Source: CAVWXT01 sp963759115
Lineage (GTDB): Bacteria; Planctomycetota; Planctomycetia; Pirellulales; Thermoguttaceae
DNA length: 64,000 nucleotides
Reading direction: 5' to 3'
NCBI GenBank assembly: GCA_963759115.1
Contig: CAVWXT010000001.1
Coordinates: 558,001-622,000, forward strand
Positions 28,910 to 38,400 of this stretch are shown here, piece after piece. The translations under genes were made by a program, and so were the position numbers. Under the pieces are notes generated by a model that was not told where the DNA came from, did not search any database, and was given only the letters and a program-made list of their open reading frames with translations. Each line of letters starts with the position of its first letter. The first letter of the stretch is position 1.

Positions 28910-29268
28910 ACCGTTGCCCAGGCTGCGGTTGCGCGAGCTTCGCGGTTATGGGTTCGTCTGACGAGAACGAAGCCCCGGAGAGGCGTTAGTCGATAGCCAA
29001 GGGGCGTCAGCCCCAGGAATCGGGAGTCGCTTTCGTGGTGAAAGTGTCACAGGGGCTTGCGCCCCTGGCGATTGACTGCCGCCGCTTCGCGGCCATCTTC
29101 TGCCCACATTCGGAACGCTCGCGCGCAGCGGTGGTTGTTGGATCGCTGCCGCTTTCGCCCCGCACGCCGACCACGATCCTTGCAGCCGGGCGGGACTTCT
29201 GGTAGGTTTATTGGTTTCCGCGACGCGTACTCGGTACGCAACAAGTCTTCATATTCTGAGGTACAGCC
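28910..29268. other. Intergenic with short palindromes, no gene
   Basis: About 360 bases. Two hairpins of the same kind occur, AAGGGGCGTCAGCCCC near 28999-29014 and AGGGGC-TTGC-GCCCCT at 29051-29066. No coding signal is seen. Confidence 0.4.
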
Positions 29269-30319
29269 ATGCAATCCGCAATTAGCGAACCGCTCCCAGA
29301 TACGATCCGCGACGTTGAACAACTCGAAGAATTGCTCAGTCGCCCCACGCCCGAGGTGATTGCGGCCATGGGCCGGCTGGAGGGCGATCTCATCGTACTG
29401 GGCGTTAGCGGCAAGATCGGGCCGAGCCTCGCGCGGATGGCCAAGCGGGCCAGTGACGCGGCGGGCAAGCGGCGGCGGATTATCGGCGTGGACATCTTTC
29501 CCACGCCCGGCCTGCAAGAGCAACTTCAGTCGCAGGGCATCGACACCATTAAGAGCGAGATGCTCGATCGAGACAAGTTGGCGGCCTTGCCCGACGCGCC
29601 CAACGTCCTTTACCTGGCGGCCATGAAGTTCGGCACCTTCGGTCAAGAGGCGGTCACCTGGGCCAGAAACGTCTACCTGCCCGGCCTGGTCTGCGAGAGG
29701 TACCGTCACAGCCGGATCGTGGCGTTCTCGACGGGCAACATCTATGGGCTGACGCCGGTCAAAGGCGGTGGCTCGGTCGAAAACGATGAGCCCGCGCCGC
29801 TGGGCGACTATGCCATGAGTTGCCTCGGACGCGAGCGAATCTTCACCTACTTCAGCCAAACGCTGGGAATCCCCGTGACCCTGATCCGGCTGAACTACGC
29901 CAACGAATTGCGCTACGGCGTGGTGACCGATCTGGCCCAAAAGGTCATTGCCGGCCAGCCGATCGACGTGGCGATGGGTCACTTCAATGCGATCTGGCAG
30001 GGCGACAGCAACGTGATGGTGCTGCGGGCTCTGGAGCAGACGGCGTCGCCGCCCGCGATCCTCAACGTGACCGGCGCAGGTCCTGAGCGTCCGCAAGGTC
30101 GTGGAACAGCTCGGCCAACTCTTGCAGAAGCCGGTCAAAGTGGTGGGAAGCGAAGCGGCGGACGCCTTGTTGAACAATTCCGAAGCAGCCTACCGGCTGT
30201 TCGGTCGGCCGAGCGTCAGCGAAGATCAGTTGATTCGCTGGGTGGCCGACTGGCAGCGGCGAGGCGGACCCATGTTGGGCAAACCGACCCACTTCGAAGC
30301 CCGCGACGGCAAGTTCTAG
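29269..30319 (+). CDS. NAD-dependent epimerase/dehydratase family protein, frameshifted
   Basis: An extended short-chain dehydrogenase of about 349 residues, acting on an unknown nucleotide sugar or related metabolite. The Rossmann glycine motif reads VLGVSGKIGPSLAR near residue 48, followed by GVDIFP at the second strand end. The sequence FSTGNIYGLTPV provides the Ser/Tyr region and LGDYAMSCLGRERIF the Y-x-x-x-K-like segment with Lys replaced by Cys/Leu, so catalysis may differ from classical epimerases. The frame breaks near 30080 and resumes as VLSVRKVVEQLGQLLQKPVK to the stop at 30319. Read without correction it would run into the next gene and imitate a fusion. Confidence 0.75.
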
Positions 30320-30395
30320 GAAAAAGGGGGACAGGCGCTTTGCCGGAACGGCCCTCCGGGTGCTTCGCACAAAGCGCGCCTGTCCCCCTTTTTCC
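30319..30395. repeat. R1 palindromic repeat, intergenic copy
   Basis: The arm at 30319-30342 starts GGAAAAAGGGGGACAGGCGC and the arm at 30370-30395 is its reverse complement except for a 2-bp gap. The loop is 27 bp. It begins at the epimerase stop and ends 19 bp before the next gene, so it could also form a terminator-like hairpin in the transcript. Confidence 0.8.
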
Positions 30396-30414
30396 GTCAG
30401 GTATCATCACCTCC

Positions 30415-31818
30415 ATGAGCGCAGCCGAAGCCAAAGCGACGAACCATTCCTTCGACCCGCCGGCCGAAGTCCTGATCATCGACAACGACCAGTCGCACGC
30501 CGAGACCGTGGCGGAGAGCCTCGAACGCGTGGCCTGTCACTGCCGCGTGGCCACCTCGGGCAGCGAGGGGGTGCGGCTGATCGAAGAGTCGCCCTTCGAC
30601 GTCGTGGTCACCGACCTGGTGATGAGCGACATCGACGGGCTGGGCATCCTCGCCCGCTCGAAGGCCGACCAGCCCGACGCCGAGGTGATCCTCATGACCG
30701 GCCACGGCACGGTGCCGTCGGCGGTCGAGGCCATGCGCAACGGGGCCTTCAATTATCTCTTGAAACCGCTGGACGTCGCCCAACTCCGGGCGAGCGTAGG
30801 CAAGGCCGTGGAGAGCTCGCGGCTCAAACGGGCCAACCTCGAACTGAAACGCCGGCTCGACGAGCGGTTTGGCTTCGAGGGCGTGATCGGCGACAGCCCC
30901 CTGATGCGCGACGTCATCGAGCGGCTCAAACGCATCGCCCCCACCAATGCCAGCGTGTTGATCCAGGGCGAGACGGGCACCGGCAAGGAACTGGTGGCCC
31001 AGGCCATCCACCAGAACAGCCCGCGGAAGAACAAGCCCTTCGTGGCCCTCAACTGCGCCGCCCTGAGCGAAAACATCTTGGAGAGCGAGCTGTTCGGCCA
31101 CGTGAAGGGGGCGTTCACCGACGCCTCGACCGACCGCGTAGGCAAGTTCGAATACGCCCACGGCGGCACGATGTTCCTCGACGAGGTGGGCGACATGCCC
31201 TTGGCCACGCAGATCAAGCTGTTGCGGGTGCTGGAGAACGGCGAGATCACCCGCGTGGGCTCGAACACGCCTGTCAAGGTCAACGTGCGGATCCTCTCGG
31301 CCACCAATCGCAATCTGGAAGACTCGATCGCAGCCGGCACGTTCCGCAGCGACCTCTATCACCGGCTGAAGGTCGTGACGATCCGCCTGCCCACCTTGCG
31401 CGAGCGGAGCCAGGACATTCCGATCCTGATCGATTACTTCGTGCGTCAGTTTGCCGGCCAGCACGGCACGCAGATCAAGGGCATGTCGCCGGCCGCGCGT
31501 CGCAAGCTGCTGGGCTTCGCCTGGCCGGGCAACGTCCGCCAGCTTCGCAACGTGGTCGAGAGCATGGTGGTCGTGGATTACGACGGGCTGTTAGACCTCG
31601 ACGACCTGCCCGAAGAACTGGCCGGTCCGCCGGAGCAGGCGGGCGAACCGGCGACGGCTTCGCTGACGGCGCTCGTGGGCAAACCGCTCACCGAGCTGGA
31701 AAAGCTGTTCGTTGCCGAAACGCTCCGTTTGACCGCCGGCAATCGTGAAGAGGCGGCCAAGATGCTGGGAATCGGCGAGCGAACGCTGTACCGAAAGATC
31801 AAGGAATATGGGCTGTAG
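30415..31818 (+). CDS. NtrC-type sigma-54 response regulator
   Basis: A 467-residue two-component regulator. The receiver domain (residues about 18-135) has the phospho-acceptor Asp in VVVTDLVMSD and the conserved Lys in LLKPLD. The AAA+ domain follows with Walker A GETGTGKE, Walker B GTMFLDEVGD and the R-finger FRSDLYHRL. A Fis-type HTH ends the protein (NREEAAKMLGIGERTLYRKI). The sigma-54 contact loop reads GAFTDA instead of GAFTGA, a variant that may alter sigma-54 contact. No histidine kinase is encoded next to it. The ATG at 30415 lies 19 bp beyond an R1 palindrome. Confidence 0.93.
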   Translation: MSAAEAKATNHSFDPPAEVLIIDNDQSHAETVAESLERVACHCRVATSGSEGVRLIEESPFDVVVTDLVMSDIDGLGILARSKADQPDAEVILMTGHGTVPSAVEAMRNGAFNYLLKPLDVAQLRASVGKAVESSRLKRANLELKRRLDERFGFEGVIGDSPLMRDVIERLKRIAPTNASVLIQGETGTGKELVAQAIHQNSPRKNKPFVALNCAALSENILESELFGHVKGAFTDASTDRVGKFEYAHGGTMFLDEVGDMPLATQIKLLRVLENGEITRVGSNTPVKVNVRILSATNRNLEDSIAAGTFRSDLYHRLKVVTIRLPTLRERSQDIPILIDYFVRQFAGQHGTQIKGMSPAARRKLLGFAWPGNVRQLRNVVESMVVVDYDGLLDLDDLPEELAGPPEQAGEPATASLTALVGKPLTELEKLFVAETLRLTAGNREEAAKMLGIGERTLYRKIKEYGL

Positions 31819-31897
31819 CCTGCCTACGAACGCAAAAGGCGAGGGGCCGTTTTTGCGGCCCCTCACCGATCTTCGATCAAAGCGACTTGCGGCAGCG

Positions 31898-33558
31898 TCA
31901 GAGGCCACCGTCGACCACGTATCGCTTGGCCGGATTATCGCTGCGCACCGCGAGGTTGTACTTCTTGATCATGCTCATTTCGACCGGGACTTCCCAGCAG
32001 CCAGGCTCTTTCACTACCGTCGGCTCGCCGACCTGGAAATCCGTGATCGGCATGGCTTCGACTTCCTTCTTGAGTTTCTCGACGGAGTCTGATTCGTCTG
32101 AGAGCTTGTAGATTTCGTCGGCGTCCTTCTTCGCGAAAGCCGCCAACGCCGTCTGAACCACCTCCTTGGGCGTCATTTTCGCGTACTTCTCTTGATCCGC
32201 CAGCGGCTTCAGCTCCGCCAGCCGCTTCGCATCGGGACGTTCGCGCGGGCCAAACACCACGTACCGCTTGGCCGGATTATCGTTGCGCACCGTGAAGGGG
32301 ACCTTCATGGTCATCTTGATCTCGTAAGGGACAAACCAACCCGGATAACTTTTCGACTTGAACGGCGTCCCCAGGTTGACGAGCTTCAATCCGCCCAAAT
32401 AGCCCTTTAGCCGCTCATCAACAGGCGAGTAGAACTTCTGCACCTCCTCCCAATCCTTCTTCTCGCAGGCCTCGAAGAACGTCCGGGCCGCCTGCTCCGG
32501 CGTCATCTTCTCGTACTTCTCGTTGTCCGGCAGCCGCTCCGGGTCGCGATACAGGCTGACTTTATCGGGCAACTTGAGCGCGAAAACCGTCGCGTCGGTC
32601 GGCTTGTCGTACTCGATGCGCTCGATGGACAGGATCAGCACGTCGCCGCCGGGGCGGTGCATATAGGCGTCAAACCCTTCCAGCCGCTTCGTGTCGGCGT
32701 CGAACCGATAGACGCGACGCATGTCAGAGTCCTCGAAGAACTTGTTCTTGAGGTAATCGTCGGCGGGCAATCCGCTTTTTGCCTCCACCGTGACCAGCAG
32801 TTTCTTCTCGCCCGCTCCGGTGGTCTCATGGGTGAGTTTGAGATCCCATCCCCGGGCCTGGGCGGAACGGAGTTCGTGGGTGACCATGTCCTGGACTTTT
32901 GTGAGCGCCAGCAGCCAGCCGGTGTCGAAAGCCGCCTGACTGGCGTGAGGGAACTGAACAACAACGTCTGGCCGGATAAGCATTACGGTCGAGGCGCCGT
33001 CCATGACCGCCACGCGCCCGGCTTCTCCACCCGCCATTTCGGCTTTTCGCCGAACTGCTTCCAGATTTCCACCGGCACGAATTCGTACTCCGCGCCGATC
33101 ATGGAGAAATTGTCGTGGCCGATGGTCCGCATCTTGGCTACGATATGGACGGACGAGGGATTCGGCACGGCCTCGGCCCCCTGGGCCATCACCTCGGCAG
33201 CCGCTTTTTCCGCGACGGCCGGCTGCGCAAACCAGAAGCTGCTGATGAACAACACGGAGATCGCAGTCGCCATCACCCCACTGATTCCAAGCACTCGAAG
33301 TCGTTTTCTCATTTTCAATCTCCTAAGCTGAAGGGCTTGTTCGTGAAGAATCCGGTCCATCACAGCCGTCTCCAGAGAGACCGCCGGCGCGGCAAGCCCA
33401 TCGCGTGTCAAGCGGACCGTCAGTTCCCGCACCGCCTCAAGTTCGGCCTGGCAGGCCGTACATTCGGCAAGGTGCCCGTCCATCCGGCTTTGAGACGTTC
33501 CGTCGAGCAGACCTTCGAGGCAAGCGGCCAGTTCTTCGCGGCACCGTTGGCAGTTCAT
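31898..33558 (-). CDS. Anti-sigma factor with zf-HC2 and repeated extracytoplasmic domain, frameshifted
   Basis: Membrane anti-sigma factor of the ECF sigma encoded just upstream. Residues 1-45 form a zinc-binding anti-sigma domain (MNCQRCREELAAC, HLAECTAC). A transmembrane segment follows (ISGVMATAISVLFISSFWF). The large outside part contains a LolA-like stretch (MRRVYRFDADTKRLEGFDAY) and then two related copies of a 100-residue repeat, one starting YEKMTPEQAARTFFEA and the other YAKMTPKEVVQTALAA, each ending NPAKRYVV. The frame breaks once near 33022, inside a CCGGGCGCG run, and resumes without loss. The start overlaps the sigma stop as ATGA (33555-33558), showing translational coupling. 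Confidence 0.8.
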
Positions 33559-34109
33559 CGAGGCACCTCGCTCTCTCCACTCGGGGACTTCGGTCCCAGG
33601 TGCTCCCGCAAAAGCGAGTACGCCCGAGAGAGCCGCTTGGTCACCGTTCCCAACGGGACGTCCAGATCGCGGCTGATTTCCGCGCAGGACTGCCCGCCGT
33701 AGAACCGCAAGAGAACGACCTCCCGGTACAGATCGGGCAATCTCGCCACGGCCTCGGTCAGGCCCGAGTCAGCGCCGGCGTCTTGCTCAACAGCCGGCGC
33801 CGGGGGATCGACGTTCTCCCAGTCCACCACCTGACGCCGCCGGCCCGCGGTGCGCCGCGTTTCCTTGGCCACGCGTTCGGCGATCCCCAACAGCCAGGAG
33901 AAAAACGTCCCGGGCTTCCGCAGTTCACTCAAGCCGAAGTACGCCCGCACGAAGCTCTCCTGGGCCGCCTCCGTGGCTTCCTCGGCGTTGCCCAAACGCG
34001 CACACAGACACCGCAGCAACGGAGACTGGTATCGCTCCACCAGGTGGCGAAATGCCTCCGGGTGGCCGTCCAAGCACGACTGCACGCACTGCTGATCGGG
34101 TAGCGACAT
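33555..34109 (-). CDS. ECF RNA polymerase sigma factor
   Basis: A 184-residue sigma-70 family factor of the ECF group. Region 2 is visible as HLVERYQSPLLRCLCARLGN ... ATEAAQESFVRAY and region 4 as LPDLYREVVLLRFYGGQS ... EISRDLDVPLGTVTKRLSRA. I place the start at the ATG at 34109 (MSLPDQQCVQS); a GTG at 34130 gives seven more residues. It is followed by its anti-sigma in a 4-bp overlap, so it likely controls a regulon that responds to an envelope signal and probably its own promoter. Confidence 0.9.
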   Translation of the reverse strand: MSLPDQQCVQSCLDGHPEAFRHLVERYQSPLLRCLCARLGNAEEATEAAQESFVRAYFGLSELRKPGTFFSWLLGIAERVAKETRRTAGRRRQVVDWENVDPPAPAVEQDAGADSGLTEAVARLPDLYREVVLLRFYGGQSCAEISRDLDVPLGTVTKRLSRAYSLLREHLGPKSPSGESEVPR

Positions 34110-34231
34110 CCACTCCTCGCAGGTCAGCACAAAGCTGGACTCCGCATGTTAGTGGCGCTGCGGCCGGCTTTTGCGACGGGAAATTGCGGATTTTCGCGGA
34201 AAAGATGTTGGTAGTCTGACACACGCAATAT

Positions 34232-34307
34232 GTCGGGTTGGGTGCCACGGGCAGCTTTTCTGCCCATGTCTCCTGCACGGGCAGGCAAGCTGCCCGTGGC
34301 ACCCGAC
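34232..34307. repeat. R3 palindromic repeat
   Basis: GTCGGGTTGGGTGCCACGGG (34232-34251) runs on to GCAGC, and its partner GCTGCCCGTGGCACCCGAC is at 34290-34308. A related copy is at 51673-51742, sharing TTGGGTGCCAC and GTGGCACCCGAC but with a different centre. Confidence 0.7.
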
Positions 34308-34437
34308 AATTTTGGCGTATCAGATTGCTGGCCCTTGATGATATCTACCCCCCTGTTCGCCAACAAGAGTACGCGGCTGGTCCAAGATGTGCCACGCCGG
34401 GTCTCCGGCAGGGCCAATCAGTTTTCCCAAATCCGGC

Positions 34438-34508
34438 TGTAGGAGGCGACTCCAGTCGCCGATTTCCAGTTGTTTTCAAGCAATCGGCGACAGGAGTCGC
34501 CTCCCACA
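34438..34508. repeat. R2 palindromic repeat, copy 1
   Basis: TGTAGGAGGCGACTCCAGTC (34438-34457) is mirrored by GGCGACAGGAGTCGCCTCCC ending at 34505-34508. Each arm itself contains the short palindrome GCGACTCCAGTCGC. It lies in the gap upstream of an ECF sigma gene. Confidence 0.75.
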
Positions 34509-34629
34509 GTGAATAACTGATCGGCCCTGGTTCTCCGGGGGACGGATTGTAGGCGGCCTGGAGCCGAAGCTATAATGGTCCGAGGGCAAGCCCCGAGCTT
34601 CTTCCGTCCTTCAGCACCCGGGTGATTCG

Positions 34630-35241
34630 GTGGGCAGAGACGTGTCCAGTTCTTGGCCGTCGGGTTCGATTTCCTCGACGCTGCTGGAGCGGATTCGCGG
34701 CCGACAGCCCGAAGCCTGGCAGCGGCTGGTGCAACTCTGCGGCCCGCTGGTCTATCGGTGGTGTCGGCAGTACGAGGTGGCGCGGGACGATGCCCCGGAC
34801 CTGGTTCAGGAGGTCTTCGCGGTGGTCGCCCTTCACGTCGACGGGTTTCACCGCGACCGGCCGGGCGACAGTTTTGCCGCCTGGTTGAGAACGGTCACGC
34901 GGAACGTTATTCTCGGCTACTTTCGCTCTCGCCGCGGTCAGCCGGTTGCCCAGGGAGGCACCGACGCTCAGCAACGGTTTCTTCAAGTGCCTGAATTGCC
35001 CGAGCCCGTCGAAGCCAGCGACGTGCAGGAAGCGAGCAGTGTGATCGTGCCTCTTGGCTTGGAACTGGTGCGGGCGGAGTTCGAGAGCCGCACCTGGGAG
35101 GCGTTCCGGCGGGTGGTGATCGAACGGCAGCCGTCAGCCAGGGTCGCGGTCGAACTGGGGATGAATATCGAGGCCGTCTACCAGGCCAAGTCGCGGGTCT
35201 TGCGGCGGCTGCGGCAGGAACTCGATGGCCTCGTGGGATAA
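34630..35241 (+). CDS. ECF-type sigma factor paired with a kinase
   Basis: A 203-residue sigma-70 family protein. Region 2 reads WQRLVQLCGPLVYRWCRQYE ... APDLVQEVFAVVA and region 4 reads WEAFRRVVIERQPSARVAVE ... IEAVYQAKSRVLRRL. This long-spaced version is common in planctomycetes. The GTG at 34630 is the start used here; a GTG at 34642 is an alternative. No ordinary anti-sigma follows. Instead a kinase with an anti-sigma-like zinc motif at its N-terminus begins 257 bp downstream, which suggests that the sigma is controlled by, or controls, the kinase. Confidence 0.85.
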   Translation: MGRDVSSSWPSGSISSTLLERIRGRQPEAWQRLVQLCGPLVYRWCRQYEVARDDAPDLVQEVFAVVALHVDGFHRDRPGDSFAAWLRTVTRNVILGYFRSRRGQPVAQGGTDAQQRFLQVPELPEPVEASDVQEASSVIVPLGLELVRAEFESRTWEAFRRVVIERQPSARVAVELGMNIEAVYQAKSRVLRRLRQELDGLVG

Positions 35242-35352
35242 GCGGATCGGTGCAACTCGTTGCCGCTGCGACCCTTGCGGCGATTCTCCAAAATCGTGTC
35301 AGGCCGCCGGCATTATATCTAATAGCGACCCGCGGGCCGCTGCCGTGTCTCG

Positions 35353-35439
35353 GCGGAAAAAGGGGACAGGCACCGTGGCGGTAACGCTTTTGCTTATGCC
35401 ACATCGGCTTGCGCCACGGAGCCAGTCCCCATTTTCCGC
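35353..35439. repeat. R1 palindromic repeat, intergenic copy
   Basis: The arm at 35353-35380 (GCGGAAAAAGGGGACAGGCA then CCGTGGCG) pairs with the arm at 35412-35439 (CGCCACGGAG then CCAGTCCCCATTTTCCGC) apart from a few mismatches. It sits between the sigma gene and the kinase gene. Confidence 0.75.
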
Positions 35440-35497
35440 GAACATAGCGCTGTGGTACTAAGTGCTCGGGAAACAATCCATCAAAGGAACCACGAGA

Positions 35498-38400
35498 ATG
35501 CTCGCTACCGCCTGCCCCAGCCACGATGAGCTAGTAGCCTACACACTCGGGCGCCTGTCCGATGCGTCCTCCGACGACGTCGCGGCCCATCTCGGCTCTT
35601 GTCCAGACTGCAAAGCGGAACTGGCCAGCTCCGATGAGGCCGAGGACACGCTTGTCGCCCAGTTGCGCGGGCCTGCCCTTCCTGATCCGTATCTGGCGGA
35701 GCCCCAGTGCCGCATGGCGGTCGCCCGGGCTCTGGCCGTGCTGGATCGGCCTTCTTCTCTCGTCGATCCATCGAGCCGGTCGCTGTGCGGAACGACTCTC
35801 GGAGAGTATCAAGTGCTCGAACAACTTGGGCACGGCGGAATGGGCACGGTATACAAGGCATTGCACACCAAGCTTGACCGCGTGGTGGCGATCAAGCGGC
35901 TTACCCTGGGGCGGGCGCACGACCAGCGTGCGATCGCCCGGTTCGAACGCGAGATGAAGGCCATCGGCAAGTTGGACCATCCCCATATCGTCCGTGCCCA
36001 TGACGCACGGGAGATCGACGGCGTTCCGACGCTGGTCATGGAATACACCGAGGGGTTCGACCTGGGGGAGATTGTCCGCCGCGTGGGGCCGCTCAATACG
36101 GATGACGCCTGTGAACTCGCCCGCCAGGCGGCGCTCGGAATGCAGTACGTTCACGAGCATGGCCTGGTACACCGCGATATCAAACCGTCGAACCTGATGC
36201 TCACCTCTCGGGGCGAGGTCAAGATTCTCGACCTGGGTCTGGCCAGATTCCATCTGGACCGGCCTTGGGACGAAGAAATGGCCGGCGCGGGCCGGGCCGT
36301 GGGCGGAGACGTGACGGCCACCGACCAGGTCATGGGTACGGCCGACTACATGTCGCCGGAGCAAGTATCCAACAGCCGGAACGTGGACATCCGCGCCGAC
36401 ATTTACGGCCTCGGCTGCACGCTCTACAAGCTGCTCTCCGGCCGCGCTCCCTTCGGCGATCCGGAGCACAACGGGTCGCGCGAAAAGATGGCTGCCCATA
36501 CCAGCGAGCCGGCGCCGCCGATCCGCCGATTCCGCCCCGACGTTCCCGACGGGTTGGCCGCCGTCCTCGATCGGATGTTGGCCAAGTCCCCCGAGGCGCG
36601 ATACTCGATACCGGCCGAGGTGGCCGAGGCGCTGGCGCCCTGGTGCGGCTGCGCCGACCTGGCGGCCTTGCTGCGGCACGCGACCGAGGGCAAGGAAGCA
36701 CTCGCGCCGGACGCCGACCGGCAATGCCAACCGGCCCGTGCCGCACACACGGCCCCCGTGCCGCGGCCGCTGTCGGCCTTCCAGAGGCGAACGTGGATCG
36801 CGCTGGGCCTGCTGCTGATCGGCGGGCTGGGTTTCGCCCTGGGGATCATCATCCACATAAAGCAGGGCGACCAAGAAACAACAATTGAGGCACCCACGGG
36901 AAGCAATGTTCGCATCGGCGCCGGTGGTCAGGTTGATGTCGAGTTGCCGAAGCAAGCAAAGGTCGTCGAGGCACCCACGGGAAGCAGCGTTCGCATTGGC
37001 GCCGATGGTCAGGTAGATGTCGAGTTGCCTGGCCAGGCGAAGGCCGATGACCGCTGGCTCGTCATACAATTGCACGATGCAAAAGCCGGGGACTTCTGGG
37101 CGAAATATCGTCTCTGGGCCGCCTACCACAAAGGAACCGATGGCGTGCAGAAGAACCCCGCGGAGGCGCAAAAGTGGTTGGCGGAGGTGATCAAGGGCGC
37201 CTATCTCGCCACGTTCCGGCCCGTGCATGGATTCGCTCCCAGAACGCCGGGAGCGTTCCTCGCGAAGTTCACGGAGTATTCGTCTCTTCAATCGGAGCCG
37301 AAGGGCCTGGGCGGGGCCAGCTTCTTCCGGACAACGGCCAAAGACGGCGTCCTGATCGGTTCCTTCATCACCGCCTATCCCGACAAGATGCGCGAGGCAA
37401 TTGCCGCCAACCCATCCCTGGAACTCGTCTCCATTGAGGCGTTGAGCCCGGAGACGTTCGTCCGCTATGAGGCGTCGCCGCAGGAATCCGTGCCCACGCT
37501 CGAATCGTCGCTCCCGTCCGGCGGCAAAGAGAGAACGAAACGGCCCCCCGTTGTGGAGAGCTCCAACGATGCTCTTCTGAACGAGTCGCAGCGGGCGTAC
37601 CGCGATTGGACCGAGGAGTATTTCGCGCCATGTTCAGGGTCGCCTCCCTTGGGGCCACTGGGCCGCTTGGCCCCGTTGAAAAGGCATTGCGAGAGGAAGA
37701 GTGGATCAATCAGCTTTCGACGCTGGAAGGCAACGAGGTGATCCCGGCGATCAGCGGCGTGGCGGCCTTCGGCGCCCGTAAAGCGGTCCCCGCACTGCTG
37801 AAGATTGCGGCCGACCGACGCGAAAAGGACAACCGCGACCGCTGGATGGCCATCCGGGCCCTGGGCCTGATTGGCGATCAGGGCGTCGTGCCGGACTTGA
37901 TCGATCTCACCTACCACTACAACCAGAACGTCCGGTTTTGGGCGCAGATATCCCTGGTGCGGATTACGGGGCAGAACTTTGGCCGCGATGCGGCGGCCTG
38001 GAAGCATTGGTGGAACCAGCAGGGCGGAAAGCCGCCCGCTGCGGAGAAGCCTGTCGCCTGGGCGACCAGCCCCGAAGCGCTTGTCTGGGCCGACCCGCAG
38101 AAGATGGACGAGGTGGATCGCCTGTTCTTACAGCGGGCGACGGGCAGTGCCAAAGGCGGCGGGACGCAGCGCGGTCCGGTACCGCAGATCGTCGCCACTT
38201 CGCCCCCGATCGGCGCCACGGACGTCGATCCGACCACGGCGGAAATCACCGTCACGTTCGATCGTGACATGAGTGGCGGGTACTCTTGGACCGGCGGCGG
38301 CTCTGACTATCCTCCCACGCCGGAGGGCAAGAACGCTTCCTGGCGCGACCCGCGGACGTGCGTGCTGCCGGTGAAGTTGGAGGCCGGTCACTACTATCGT

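Noticed and set aside
29269..31818. An apparent 849-residue fusion of an NAD-epimerase with a sigma-54 response regulator
   Set aside because: The frame stays open only because of a break near 30080. The epimerase's own C-terminus continues in another frame to a stop at 30319, and the regulator has its own ATG after an R1 palindrome.
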